A stretch of DNA of 5,899 nucleotides from CBFGTJ01 sp965651815 (GCA_965651815.1 CBFGTJ010000200.1:1-5899), one strand, 5' to 3'; numbered from the stretch's first letter, positions 1 to 5,899 are shown. Notes: generated by a model from the letters alone, not told the origin. Made by a program: numbers and translations.

Positions 1-1058
1 TCTTCGTCGCCGAGGAGGTGCGCGAGCTGCTCGCGGAGCTGGGCTTCCGGACCCTCGAGGAGGCGGTCGGCCACGCCGAGGTGCTCGACACCCGCGACGC
101 GATCGACCACTGGAAGGCCGCCGGGCTCGACCTGAGCCCGATCCTGCACGTCGTGCAGCCCCGCGAGGGCGACCACCTGCACCACACCCGCCCCCAGGAC
201 CACGGTCTCGAGCGGGCGCTCGACCGCACCCTCATCGAGGAGTGCGCCGATGCGATCCGCGACGGCGTCCCGGTCCACCTGCGGATGCCGATCCGCAACG
301 TGAACCGCACGGTGGGGACGATGCTCGGCCACGAGCTCACGAAGGTCCACGGCGGCGACGGCCTGCCGGACGACACGATCGTGATCGACTTCGACGGCTC
401 GGCCGGCAACAGCTTCGGCGCCTTCGTGCCGCGGGGGATCACCCTGCGACTGCACGGCGACGCCAACGACTACCTCGGCAAGGGGCTCTCGGGCGGGCGC
501 ATCGTCGTGCGGCCACCCGAGGGCAGCCACCCCGACCTCGTGCCCGAGGAGAACATCATCGCCGGCAACGTCATCCTCTACGGGGCGACCGCCGGCGAGG
601 TGTTCCTGCGCGGCACCGTGGGGGAGCGGTTCTGCGTGCGCAACTCCGGTGCGGTCGCGGTCGTCGAGGGCGTCGGCGACCACGGGTGCGAGTACATGAC
701 CGGCGGGCGCGTCGTCGTGCTCGGGCCCACCGGCCGCAACTTCGGGGCCGGCATGTCCGGCGGCATCGCGTACGTGTGGGATCCCCGCGACGAGCTGCCC
801 TCCCGGCTCAACACGGAGATGGTGCAGCTCGAGGAGCTCGACGACGAGGACCGCGCGTTCGTGGTCCGGATGCTGGAGCGGCACCTCGCCGAGACCGGCT
901 CCAGCGTCGCCGAGCGCCTCCTGTCGGAGGGGGACGGCGCGCTCGCGTCGTTCCGCAAGGTGATGCCGAACGACTACCGGCGTGTCCTCGAGGCCACCCG
1001 GAAGGCAGAGGCGGAGGGCCGCGACGTGATCGAGGCCGTGATGGAAGCGAGTCGGTGA
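1..1058 (+). CDS. gltB: Glutamate synthase (NADPH) large subunit, C-terminal part (5' end outside window)
   Basis: This is the last 351 codons of the large GOGAT subunit, read in the frame that begins at base 3. Full-length GltB is about 1500 residues, so roughly the last quarter is present. The opening part (VRELLAELGFRTLEEAVG) matches the end of the FMN/3Fe-4S synthase domain. The rest is the GXGXG right-handed beta-helix domain, with GSAGNSFG (396-419), GDANDYLGKGLSGG (from 456), GCEYMTGG (684-707) and NFGAGMSGG (738-764). These are near-identical to conserved blocks of bacterial GltB. The enzyme makes two glutamates from glutamine and 2-oxoglutarate in the cytoplasm, using electrons passed on by GltD. 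The glutaminase and most of the synthase domain lie off the left edge, so their catalytic residues cannot be checked. The reading frame is intact to its TGA, which overlaps the gltD start by one base. Confidence 0.97.
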   Translation, partial: FVAEEVRELLAELGFRTLEEAVGHAEVLDTRDAIDHWKAAGLDLSPILHVVQPREGDHLHHTRPQDHGLERALDRTLIEECADAIRDGVPVHLRMPIRNVNRTVGTMLGHELTKVHGGDGLPDDTIVIDFDGSAGNSFGAFVPRGITLRLHGDANDYLGKGLSGGRIVVRPPEGSHPDLVPEENIIAGNVILYGATAGEVFLRGTVGERFCVRNSGAVAVVEGVGDHGCEYMTGGRVVVLGPTGRNFGAGMSGGIAYVWDPRDELPSRLNTEMVQLEELDDEDRAFVVRMLERHLAETGSSVAERLLSEGDGALASFRKVMPNDYRRVLEATRKAEAEGRDVIEAVMEASR

Positions 1059-2527
1059 TGGGTGACGTGCGTGGGTTCCTCAAGCACGGGCGGGAGCTGC
1101 CGTCGCGGCGCCCGGTGCCGGTGCGGATCCGCGACTGGAAGGAGGTCTACGAGGACTTCCCCGCGGACCGCCTGCAGGTCCAGGCGAGCCGGTGCATGGA
1201 CTGCGGCATCCCGTTCTGCAACAACGGCTGCCCGCTGGGCAACCTGATCCCCGACTGGAACGACCTCGTCTACCGGGACCGTTGGCGTGACGCGATCGAG
1301 CGGCTGCACGCCACCAACAACTTCCCGGAGTTCACGGGGCGGCTCTGCCCCGCGCCGTGCGAGGCGGCGTGCGTGCTCGGCATCAACCAGGACCCGGTGA
1401 CGATCAAGCAGGTCGAGGTGGAGATCATCGACCGCGCCTGGGACGAGGGCTGGGTCCGTGCCATCCGCCCGAGCAGGGCGACCGAGCAGCGGGTCGCGGT
1501 GGTCGGCTCCGGCCCCGCGGGGCTCGCCGCCGCCCAGCAGCTCACCCGTGCCGGGCACACCGTCATCGTCTACGAGCGGGCGGACCGCATCGGCGGGCTG
1601 CTCCGCTACGGCATCCCCGAGTTCAAGATGGAGAAGCGGGTGCTCGACCGGCGCCTCGCGCAGATGCGGGCCGAGGGCACCGAGTTCCGGGTCAACGTCA
1701 ACGTCGGGGTCGACCTCACCGTCGAGCAGCTGCGGGCCGAGTTCGACGCGGTGGTGATCGCCACCGGCTCGACCACGCCACGTGACCTGCCGATCCCCGG
1801 GCGCGAGCTCGACGGCATCCACCAGGCGATGGAGTACCTGCCCTGGGCCAACCGCGCCCAGGAGGGCGACCTGCCCGTCGACGAGGTGCCGATCAGCGCC
1901 GCCGGCAAGAAGGTCGTCATCATCGGCGGCGGTGACACCGGGGCGGACTGCCTCGGCACCGCCCACCGGCAGGGCGCCGAGCGCGTGCTCCAGTTCGAGA
2001 TCATGCCGAGGCCGCCCGAGGAGCGGCCGCCGTCGAACCCGTGGCCGACGTGGCCGTTCATCTACCGCACCTCGTCCGCGCACGAGGAGGGCGGGGAGCG
2101 GGTGTTCTCGGTGAACACCGTCGAGTTCCTCGGCGACGAGCAGGGCCGGGTGCGCGCGCTGCGCTACGTCGAGGTGGAGCAGCAGCTCGTCGACGGCCGG
2201 CCCACGTTCGTGCCGATCGAGGGGACCGAGACCGAGCTCGAGGCGGACCTGGTGCTGCTCGCGATGGGCTTCACCGGCCCGGAGACCAACGGGCTGCTCG
2301 ACGGGCTCGGCGTCGAGATGGACGCCCGCGGCAACGTCGCCCGCGACGAGCGGTGGGCGACCTCCGAGCCGGGGGTCTTCGTCTGCGGTGACGCCGGCCG
2401 GGGCCAGAGCCTCATCGTGTGGGCGATCGCCGAGGGACGTGCGTGCGCCGCGGCGGTGGACGAGTTCCTCATGGGCGAGACCGCCCTGCCGGCGCCGGTG
2501 CGGCCCACGGACCGCCCGCTCACCTGA
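1058..2527 (+). CDS. gltD: Glutamate synthase (NADPH) small subunit
   Basis: A complete 489-residue protein, the usual length for bacterial GltD. It oxidises NADPH at FAD and passes electrons through Fe-S clusters to GltB. Visible parts: an N-terminal Fe-S region with C46, C49, C54, C58 and a second set C97, C101, C105; a FAD-binding Rossmann motif GSGPAG (150-155) followed by E173 at the end of the second strand; the motif GGLLRYGIPEFKMEK (179-193) typical of this family; a second, NADPH-binding dinucleotide fold with GGGDTGADC (290-298); the block NPWPTWPFIYRTSSAHEEGG; and the C-terminal FAD motif GVFVCGDAGRGQSLIVWAI. The ATG at 1058 shares its A with the gltB stop (TGATG), which suggests translational coupling in a gltBD operon. 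The open frame continues upstream inside gltB, but that part is low-complexity Arg-rich shadow, so the start at the overlap is preferred. No key residue appears to be missing. Confidence 0.97.
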   Translation: MGDVRGFLKHGRELPSRRPVPVRIRDWKEVYEDFPADRLQVQASRCMDCGIPFCNNGCPLGNLIPDWNDLVYRDRWRDAIERLHATNNFPEFTGRLCPAPCEAACVLGINQDPVTIKQVEVEIIDRAWDEGWVRAIRPSRATEQRVAVVGSGPAGLAAAQQLTRAGHTVIVYERADRIGGLLRYGIPEFKMEKRVLDRRLAQMRAEGTEFRVNVNVGVDLTVEQLRAEFDAVVIATGSTTPRDLPIPGRELDGIHQAMEYLPWANRAQEGDLPVDEVPISAAGKKVVIIGGGDTGADCLGTAHRQGAERVLQFEIMPRPPEERPPSNPWPTWPFIYRTSSAHEEGGERVFSVNTVEFLGDEQGRVRALRYVEVEQQLVDGRPTFVPIEGTETELEADLVLLAMGFTGPETNGLLDGLGVEMDARGNVARDERWATSEPGVFVCGDAGRGQSLIVWAIAEGRACAAAVDEFLMGETALPAPVRPTDRPLT

Positions 2528-2532
2528 GGGGC

Positions 2533-2588
2533 CCGCCACACCCTCACCGGGTTTGCCAGCACCAGCGGCTCCCGGTGAGGGTAGGCGG
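2533..2588 (+). terminator. Strong hairpin between gltD and the GT2 gene (terminator, attenuator or translational control)
   Basis: A perfect 12-base inverted repeat, ACCCTCACCGGG (2540-2551) and CCCGGTGAGGGT (2571-2582), encloses a 19-base loop. An outer pairing CCGCC (2533-2537) with GGCGG (2584-2588) extends the stem across a small internal bulge, and GCC/GGC (2555-2557 with 2567-2569) can pair inside the loop. It starts six bases after the gltD stop, where a terminator would sit, but no T-run follows: the ATG of the next gene comes immediately after. The likely Shine-Dalgarno core GAGG (2577-2580) lies in the 3' arm and would be sequestered when the hairpin forms. The inverted repeat is seen directly. 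Its role as a terminator or as a control on GT2 translation is inference. Confidence 0.5.
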
Positions 2589-3500
2589 ATGGCGGGGCCG
2601 CTTCGCGTCGTGATCGTGCACTGGAACCAGGCCGCGGCGTGCGCCGAGACCGTGGCCAGGTTCCGCAAGGGCGCCCTCGACGTCTGCGTGACCGTGGTCG
2701 ACAACGGGTCCGAGCCGGCCCAGCTCACGGAGCTGCGCCGCGCGCTGTCGGTGACCGACGGCGTGGAGCTCGTGGAGCTGGGGGAGAACCGGGGGTTCGG
2801 TCCCGGTGCGAACGCCGGACTGCGGCGGTTCCTCGAGCGTCCCGACGACGGCGAGTGGGTCGCGCTCGCTCCCCACGACGTCGAGCCGGACCCCGACTGC
2901 CTGCCGGCGATGCTGGCCGCCGCCTCGGCGGAGCCGATGGCCGGGTTGCTGTGCGCGGACGTCGGCGACGGCATGTCCCCGGTGATCGACCCCTACTTCG
3001 GGGGCATGGTCGTGCCCGCACAGGAGCTGCCCGCACCGCTGCCCCGCTGGGAGGACGTCGACTACCCGCACGGGACCTTGATGCTGCTGCGCCGCCAGCT
3101 GCTCGAGGAGGTCGGCGCGTTCGACGAGCGGTACTTCTCGTACTGCGAGGAGGCGGACCTCGCGCTGCGGGCCCGCCGTGCCGGGTGGCGCATCGGGCTC
3201 GTGCGCGGCGCCAGGGTGCGCAACGTGCACCTGGGCTCCTCGGTGGCCCTCGTCGACTACCTCCAGACCCGCAACACCCTCCTGCTCGTGCAGGAGATGA
3301 GCGGCTGGTACCACGCGACGATCCGGGCGCTGATCACGCTGCTGCAGGTGGCGTCCGGGTTGCGCCGGCCCGACCGGCGCCCCCCGGTGTTCGACGCCCG
3401 GGCCCGGATGCTGGGCCTGCGCGACTTCCTCCTGCGCCGGTTCGGCCCGCCGCCGGGCGACCTGACCGATCCTGCTCGCCGGTCGACGCGGTCACGGTAG
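2589..3500 (+). CDS. Glycosyltransferase family 2 protein (rhamnosyltransferase-like)
   Basis: A 303-residue GT-A fold inverting glycosyltransferase that transfers a sugar from a nucleotide-sugar donor to an unknown acceptor. It starts with the first beta strand (LRVVIVHWN, residues 5-13), then VDNGS (37-41), NRGFGPGANAG (67-77, the classic WbbL/rhamnosyltransferase-type block), HDVEPD (96-101) at the place of the metal-binding DxD/NPDV motif, PHGTLMLLRR (160-169), EEADLALRARRAGW (187-200, matching the usual ED-DL-R block with the catalytic-base region) and YLQTRNTLLL (224-233), also typical. There is no signal peptide. Helical segments near 230-260 are too polar for a confident membrane span, so it is probably cytoplasmic or membrane-associated. 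ATG 2589 is chosen because it directly precedes the first strand and has GAGG eight bases upstream. The gene follows gltD by 61 bases on the same strand, but a functional link to GOGAT is not evident. Donor and acceptor are unknown. Confidence 0.88.
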   Translation: MAGPLRVVIVHWNQAAACAETVARFRKGALDVCVTVVDNGSEPAQLTELRRALSVTDGVELVELGENRGFGPGANAGLRRFLERPDDGEWVALAPHDVEPDPDCLPAMLAAASAEPMAGLLCADVGDGMSPVIDPYFGGMVVPAQELPAPLPRWEDVDYPHGTLMLLRRQLLEEVGAFDERYFSYCEEADLALRARRAGWRIGLVRGARVRNVHLGSSVALVDYLQTRNTLLLVQEMSGWYHATIRALITLLQVASGLRRPDRRPPVFDARARMLGLRDFLLRRFGPPPGDLTDPARRSTRSR

Positions 3501-3504
3501 CCAT

Positions 3505-3519
3505 CGGCCGCACCGGCCG
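3505..3519. terminator. Small hairpin in the convergent gap, possible bidirectional terminator
   Basis: The 37-base gap between the stop of the GT2 gene and the stop of the convergent nucleotidase gene contains CGGCCG, a CAC spacer, then CGGCCG again. This can fold as a 6-bp all-GC stem with a 3-base loop on either strand. It has no T-run on either side. In such GC-rich DNA a short stem of this kind can arise by chance, so the terminator role rests mainly on its position between convergent genes. Confidence 0.25.
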
Positions 3520-3537
3520 GCGACGACGACCGCCGGG

Positions 3538-4239
3538 TCAGCCGGACTTGCGGCGGTCGAGGCGCTCCGCGCCCGACGGCACCCCGGGCAGCTGGCCCGC
3601 GTAGGCGCCGGACCGCGCCGCGACGAGCTCGGCGACGTGCTCCTCGACCTCCTCCCAGGTCCTCGCCCGCGGGCCCGGCAGGTCGCGGTTGTACGGCTGG
3701 TCGAACACGATCACCGTGTTGCCGCTCGCCCGCAGCGCCTCGATGTTGTGCGGCGCGTCCTCCACGTAGGCATCCGCCTGGGCCTCGGGCTTGCGGCCCA
3801 GGAAGCACAGGTCCCGGTAGGGGATGCGCCGCAGGTCGAGCCACTCCACCGTGTCGGACACGATCGTCTGGTGGCCCCAGTTGGTCACGAGTCGGTGGGT
3901 GATGATGCGGAGCCACACCCCGGCATCCGAGAGGCGCCAGAGGGCGTCGGAGGCGCCCTCGATCGCCGGCATGTCCCGGAACATCCGGTGCTGCTGCACC
4001 CCGGCGCGGTGCAGGTCGAGGAACCGGTCCCGGTCGAGCCCCCACTCGACGAAGTCCCAGCTCACCTCCGTGGTGAGCGAGTCCTCCGGCACGTCCCACT
4101 CGGCGGCGACGACCGCCCGGAACGCGCTCGTGTAGTCGGCGCACACGCCGTCCAGGTCGACGCCGAGCACGAACTCGTCACCCTCGACCCGGGCCGCGCT
4201 GGGGGCCGGCTCGGTCCACTCCTGGTCGGGGTCGCTCAT
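3538..4239 (-). CDS. HAD-fold 5'(3')-nucleotidase-like protein (NT5C type)
   Basis: A 233-residue HAD-superfamily phosphohydrolase resembling the NT5C deoxyribonucleotidase family, which removes phosphate from (deoxy)nucleoside monophosphates. All four HAD motifs are visible: GVDLDGVCADY with nucleophile D28 and acid/base D30 (motif I); IITHR with T114 (motif II); GRKP with K150 (motif III); and YVEDAPHN with E160/D161 (motif IV). Between motifs I and II lies an alpha-helical cap containing SWDFVEWGLDRDRF and QQHRMFRDMPAIEGA. An acidic, probably disordered N-terminal tail of about 22 residues precedes the HAD core. ATG 4239 is used; a GTG at 4254 would add five residues (VAPPA), and neither has a clear Shine-Dalgarno. 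The gene follows the GT4 gene by 25 bases on the same strand, so the two are probably co-transcribed. The true substrate (nucleotide, sugar phosphate or other phosphoester) is not evident; the fold assignment is much firmer than the substrate. Confidence 0.85.
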   Translation of the reverse strand: MSDPDQEWTEPAPSAARVEGDEFVLGVDLDGVCADYTSAFRAVVAAEWDVPEDSLTTEVSWDFVEWGLDRDRFLDLHRAGVQQHRMFRDMPAIEGASDALWRLSDAGVWLRIITHRLVTNWGHQTIVSDTVEWLDLRRIPYRDLCFLGRKPEAQADAYVEDAPHNIEALRASGNTVIVFDQPYNRDLPGPRARTWEEVEEHVAELVAARSGAYAGQLPGVPSGAERLDRRKSG

Positions 4240-4264
4240 CGCAGGGGGTGCCACGGCTCGCCGC

Positions 4265-5443
4265 TCACCGGCCCCGGCGCCGCAGCGCGTCCTCGGCGAG
4301 CACCTCGAAGTTCGCCACGGCCGTCCGCTCCCACGTGAGCTCGGCCGCACGCGCGAGCGCGCCCTCGGTGAGGCGTGCCCGCAGCTCCTCGTCGGTGAGC
4401 ACCCGCACGAGCGCGTCGACGAGGTCGGGGTCCCGGTCGTGCAGGAGCCCGGAGCGGCCCACGGCGACCGCGTCGGCGTGCCCGGCGATGTCGGTGGCGA
4501 CGCTCGGGGTCCCGCACGCCGCCGCCTCGGTCAGCGTCATGCCCCACCCCTCGCGCACCGAGGTCGACACCGCGACCCAGGAGCGCCGGTACAGGTCGCG
4601 CAGCTGCTGGTCGGTCACCCGGCCCGGAAGCGAGATCCACTCCTCGGCGCCGTGCCGGCGGACCTCGTCCATGATCCGCTCGCGCTCGTAGCCCTCGCCG
4701 ACGATCACGAGCTCGACCTCGGGCACCCGCTCACGCACCGCGGCCATCACCCGCACCAGGCGTGGGAAGTCCTTGACCGGCACGAGGCGCCCCACCGCGA
4801 CCGCGAGCGGCGTCTCGGAGCGGGTCCCGCCCGGGGTGAAGTACGGGTCCACGCCCGGGGGGATGACGGTGACCCGGTCCGGGTCGAACCCGAGGTCGTC
4901 GACGAGCTCGTCCCGCGACGACGGCGACAGGGTCACGATCGACTCGTTGCGGTAGAAGCGCGGCGCGATGCGTTCCTCGAGGGCCACGCCGAGCTTCGCG
5001 ATCGGCGAGGGCAGGGTCATGCCCCACATGGGGCCGTGCACGTGGTGCAACCAGATGGCGCGGGGCCCACGCCACCACAGGGGCGACATGAACGGCATGC
5101 CGTTCCAGATCTCGATCAGCCCGTCGCACGGCCCGAGCCGCCCGGTGAGCTCCGACAGCGAGGACCGGATGAACACCCCGTAGCGCCCCGACTTCCGGCT
5201 GACCGTGTAGCCGTCGCGCACCGCCGAGGACGGGTGCCCGGGCGCGGCGGAGGTCCGCATCGTCACCCCGAGCCCCGACTGCGCCCAGATCGACGCGATG
5301 TTGTGCGCGTGCACCTCCGAGCCGCCGGCCTCGTCGTCGTCGAGGTCGCGCCAGGCGAGCATGTGCACGTGCGAGATGCCCGCGTTCGCGGCCATCTCCG
5401 AGATCGCCTTGGTGGTGGTGTCGCTGGCGACGGGCGTCTGCAC
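4265..5443 (-). CDS. Glycosyltransferase family 4 (GT-B fold) protein
   Basis: A 392-residue retaining GT-B glycosyltransferase. The N-terminal acceptor-side domain opens with HVHMLAWRDLDDDEAGGSEVH (25-45, given here in part), carrying the glycine-rich AGGSE loop of GT4 enzymes. LHHVHGPMWG (132-141) follows, then TLSPSSRDEL (171-180) and VIPPGVDPYF (193-202) at the linker. The C-terminal nucleotide-sugar domain has VAVGRLVPVKDF (215-226, with R219 and K224 as expected phosphate contacts), LVIVGEG (245-251), LPGRVTDQQL (272-281) and the EX7E motif from E298 to E306 inside REGWGMTLTEAAACGTPSVA. There is no signal peptide or membrane span. The GTG at 5443 is chosen because AGGAG lies four bases upstream; a longer reading from ATG 5539 would cross the divergent promoter region and add an unconserved tail. 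ATG 5395 (residue 17) is the other option. Donor and acceptor are unknown. It is probably transcribed with the downstream nucleotidase gene. Confidence 0.9.
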   Translation of the reverse strand: MQTPVASDTTTKAISEMAANAGISHVHMLAWRDLDDDEAGGSEVHAHNIASIWAQSGLGVTMRTSAAPGHPSSAVRDGYTVSRKSGRYGVFIRSSLSELTGRLGPCDGLIEIWNGMPFMSPLWWRGPRAIWLHHVHGPMWGMTLPSPIAKLGVALEERIAPRFYRNESIVTLSPSSRDELVDDLGFDPDRVTVIPPGVDPYFTPGGTRSETPLAVAVGRLVPVKDFPRLVRVMAAVRERVPEVELVIVGEGYERERIMDEVRRHGAEEWISLPGRVTDQQLRDLYRRSWVAVSTSVREGWGMTLTEAAACGTPSVATDIAGHADAVAVGRSGLLHDRDPDLVDALVRVLTDEELRARLTEGALARAAELTWERTAVANFEVLAEDALRRRGR

Positions 5444-5447
5444 TCTG

Positions 5448-5452
5448 CTCCT
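5448..5452 (-). promoter_or_regulatory. Ribosome binding site of the GT4 gene
   Basis: AGGAG on the - strand, four bases before the GTG at 5443. The spacing is slightly short, but this is the best Shine-Dalgarno match near the 5' end of the gene, and it decides the start against the longer ATG 5539 and the shorter ATG 5395 readings. It sits within a CCGCGAGGAG decamer that is repeated before the divergent methyltransferase gene. Confidence 0.6.
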
Positions 5453-5506
5453 CGCGGACGGCGCACCGTGCTCGATGCACCCGGGGTGGGGGATGGGCGC
5501 CCCTAT

Positions 5507-5516
5507 GCTACGTAGC
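5507..5516. promoter_or_regulatory. 10-bp perfect palindrome, candidate operator
   Basis: GCTACGTAGC is a perfect palindrome overlapping both putative -10 elements in the divergent intergenic region. A second palindrome, GGGCGCCC (5495-5502), lies just to its left, and an interrupted one, GTGC-TCGAT-GCAC (5468-5480), further left. A dimeric regulator could bind here, but no regulator gene is in the window and short GC-rich palindromes are common by chance. Confidence 0.3.
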
Positions 5517-5544
5517 CCCGCCCGACCGCCTGTGGACACCCCGC

Positions 5545-5550
5545 GAGGAG
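5545..5550 (+). promoter_or_regulatory. Ribosome binding site of the methyltransferase gene
   Basis: GAGGAG is six bases before the GTG at 5557, with good strength and spacing. It supports this GTG as the start of a gene that runs off the right edge. Confidence 0.75.
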
Positions 5551-5556
5551 ACCGTC

Positions 5557-5899
5557 GTGAAGCTGACCGGTGAACGCCCGATCGAGGGGCAGACGCCCGA
5601 CTCGCTGCTGGCGCTGCACGCGGCCGGCTACCGGGAGGTCCGCAGCCGCGTCGGCTCGGGGCGCATGCTGGACCTCGGCTGCGGCCTCGGGGACGGCACG
5701 GCGACCTTCGCCTCGGAGGACCGCATGCTCGTCGGCGTCGACTACGACCGCGAGACGGCCGCCGCGGCGGTGCGGCTCCACCCGGGCATCGACCTGCGCA
5801 CCGTGTGCAGCGACGGGGCGGTGCTGCCGCTGCGCACCGGCACCTTCGACGACGTGTGCTCGTCGCACCTGATCGAGCACTTCACCGAGCCGGAGCACC
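5557..5899 (+). CDS. Class I SAM-dependent methyltransferase, N-terminal part (3' end outside window)
   Basis: The first 114 codons of a methyltransferase, continuing past the right edge with no stop. After a short lead (LTGERPIEGQTPDSLLALHAAGY, in part at residues 3-20) of the type seen in methyltransferases near actinobacterial glycan genes, it shows SAM-binding motif I MLDLGCGLGDGT (37-48), acidic motif II GVDYD (60-64, D62 expected to bind the ribose hydroxyls), a CSDG (84-87) at the adenine-contact loop, and LPLRTGTFDDVCSSHLIEHF (90-109), the usual P-F-D-hh-h-IEH strand of UbiE/Methyltransf_11-type enzymes. It probably methylates a small molecule, sugar or lipid; the substrate cannot be told from this half. 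The GTG start is backed by GAGGAG six bases upstream. It is divergent from the GT4 gene and may share control with it. Confidence 0.88.
   Translation, partial: MKLTGERPIEGQTPDSLLALHAAGYREVRSRVGSGRMLDLGCGLGDGTATFASEDRMLVGVDYDRETAAAAVRLHPGIDLRTVCSDGAVLPLRTGTFDDVCSSHLIEHFTEPEH

Larger units (their letters stand above)
5444..5556. promoter_or_regulatory. Divergent intergenic region, likely promoters for both the GT4 and methyltransferase genes
   Basis: 113 bases lie between the two divergent starts, so promoters for both are expected here. The least GC-rich spot is around 5504-5515. TATGCT (5504-5509) on + and TAGCAT (5510-5505) on - both fit the loose actinobacterial -10 pattern TANNNT and overlap each other, so transcription in the two directions could be mutually exclusive. 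No convincing -35 box is seen for either. Using TATGCT as -10 would give a leader of about 40 bases for the methyltransferase. The positions are inferred from base patterns only. Confidence 0.4.

Noticed and set aside
12..20. GAGGAGGTG near the left edge as a ribosome binding site and GTG start
   Set aside because: These are Glu-Glu-Val codons inside gltB. The same frame is open to the left edge and its sequence matches the interior of GltB, so no new gene starts here.
242..1057. Upstream in-frame extension of gltD across gltB
   Set aside because: The extra 272 codons are Arg/Gly-rich shadow of gltB in another frame. GltD homology begins just after the ATG at 1058, and the protein from there has normal family length.
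974..2974. A 666-codon open frame on the - strand, antisense to gltD and the start of the GT2 gene
   Set aside because: Its protein is low-complexity, rich in Arg, Pro, Ala, Gly and Asp, with no recognisable motif. It crosses two clearly real genes and the gap between them. Long antisense frames are expected in DNA this GC-rich.
2544..3314. A 256-codon - strand open frame over the GT2 gene
   Set aside because: No family motif, biased composition, and fully overlaps a gene with all expected GT2 blocks.
4439..5515. A 358-codon + strand open frame opposite the GT4 gene
   Set aside because: Composition is rich in Arg, His, Pro and Val with no recognisable domain. It mirrors the strongly supported GT4 gene on the other strand.
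5444..5539. Longer start for the GT4 protein at ATG 5539
   Set aside because: The extra 32 residues are unconserved in appearance and would cover the divergent promoter region. The GTG at 5443 has its own AGGAG.
1..5899. Possible CRISPR array, tRNA, insertion sequence or tandem repeat
   Set aside because: No regularly spaced repeats, tRNA-like cloverleaf, transposase-like protein or terminal repeats were seen. Short GAC/CGG runs are normal for this base composition.

Overview
The window is very GC-rich, with G or C at nearly every third codon position, frequent GTG starts and short gaps between genes. Together with the style of the GltB/GltD proteins and of the glycosyltransferases, this points to the chromosome of a high-GC actinobacterium. 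A lineage such as Acidimicrobiia is possible, but the sequence alone does not settle it. There is no sign of an insertion sequence, phage, plasmid, CRISPR array, tRNA or rRNA.

Layout: (1) Bases 1-2527 on the + strand hold the end of gltB, entering from the left edge, and the complete gltD. These are the two subunits of NADPH-dependent glutamate synthase (GOGAT), and they overlap by one base. (2) A 61-base gap carries a strong hairpin whose 3' arm contains the likely ribosome binding site of the next gene. (3) Bases 2589-3500 (+) encode a GT2-family glycosyltransferase. (4) A 37-base convergent gap with a small hairpin follows. (5) On the - strand, 5443-4265 encodes a GT-B/GT4-family glycosyltransferase. 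It is followed 25 bases later by a HAD-fold nucleotidase of the NT5C type (4239-3538), probably in the same transcript. (6) A 113-base divergent intergenic region (5444-5556) has two small palindromes and a mirrored leader sequence. (7) From 5557 to the right edge (+) runs the start of a class I SAM-dependent methyltransferase.

How they fit together: gltBD is nitrogen assimilation (glutamine + 2-oxoglutarate + NADPH to two glutamates). The rest resembles a small sugar-transfer neighbourhood (GT2, GT4, methyltransferase) of the kind used to build or decorate envelope glycans, glycolipids or small glycosides. The acceptor and donor sugars cannot be read from sequence. The nucleotidase-like protein is the least expected member. 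No stretch over about 120 bases lacks a gene. I see no clear evidence of a wholly new system. The points most worth a second look are the hairpin between gltD and the GT2 gene, the symmetric divergent promoter region, and the NT5C-like protein beside the GT4.
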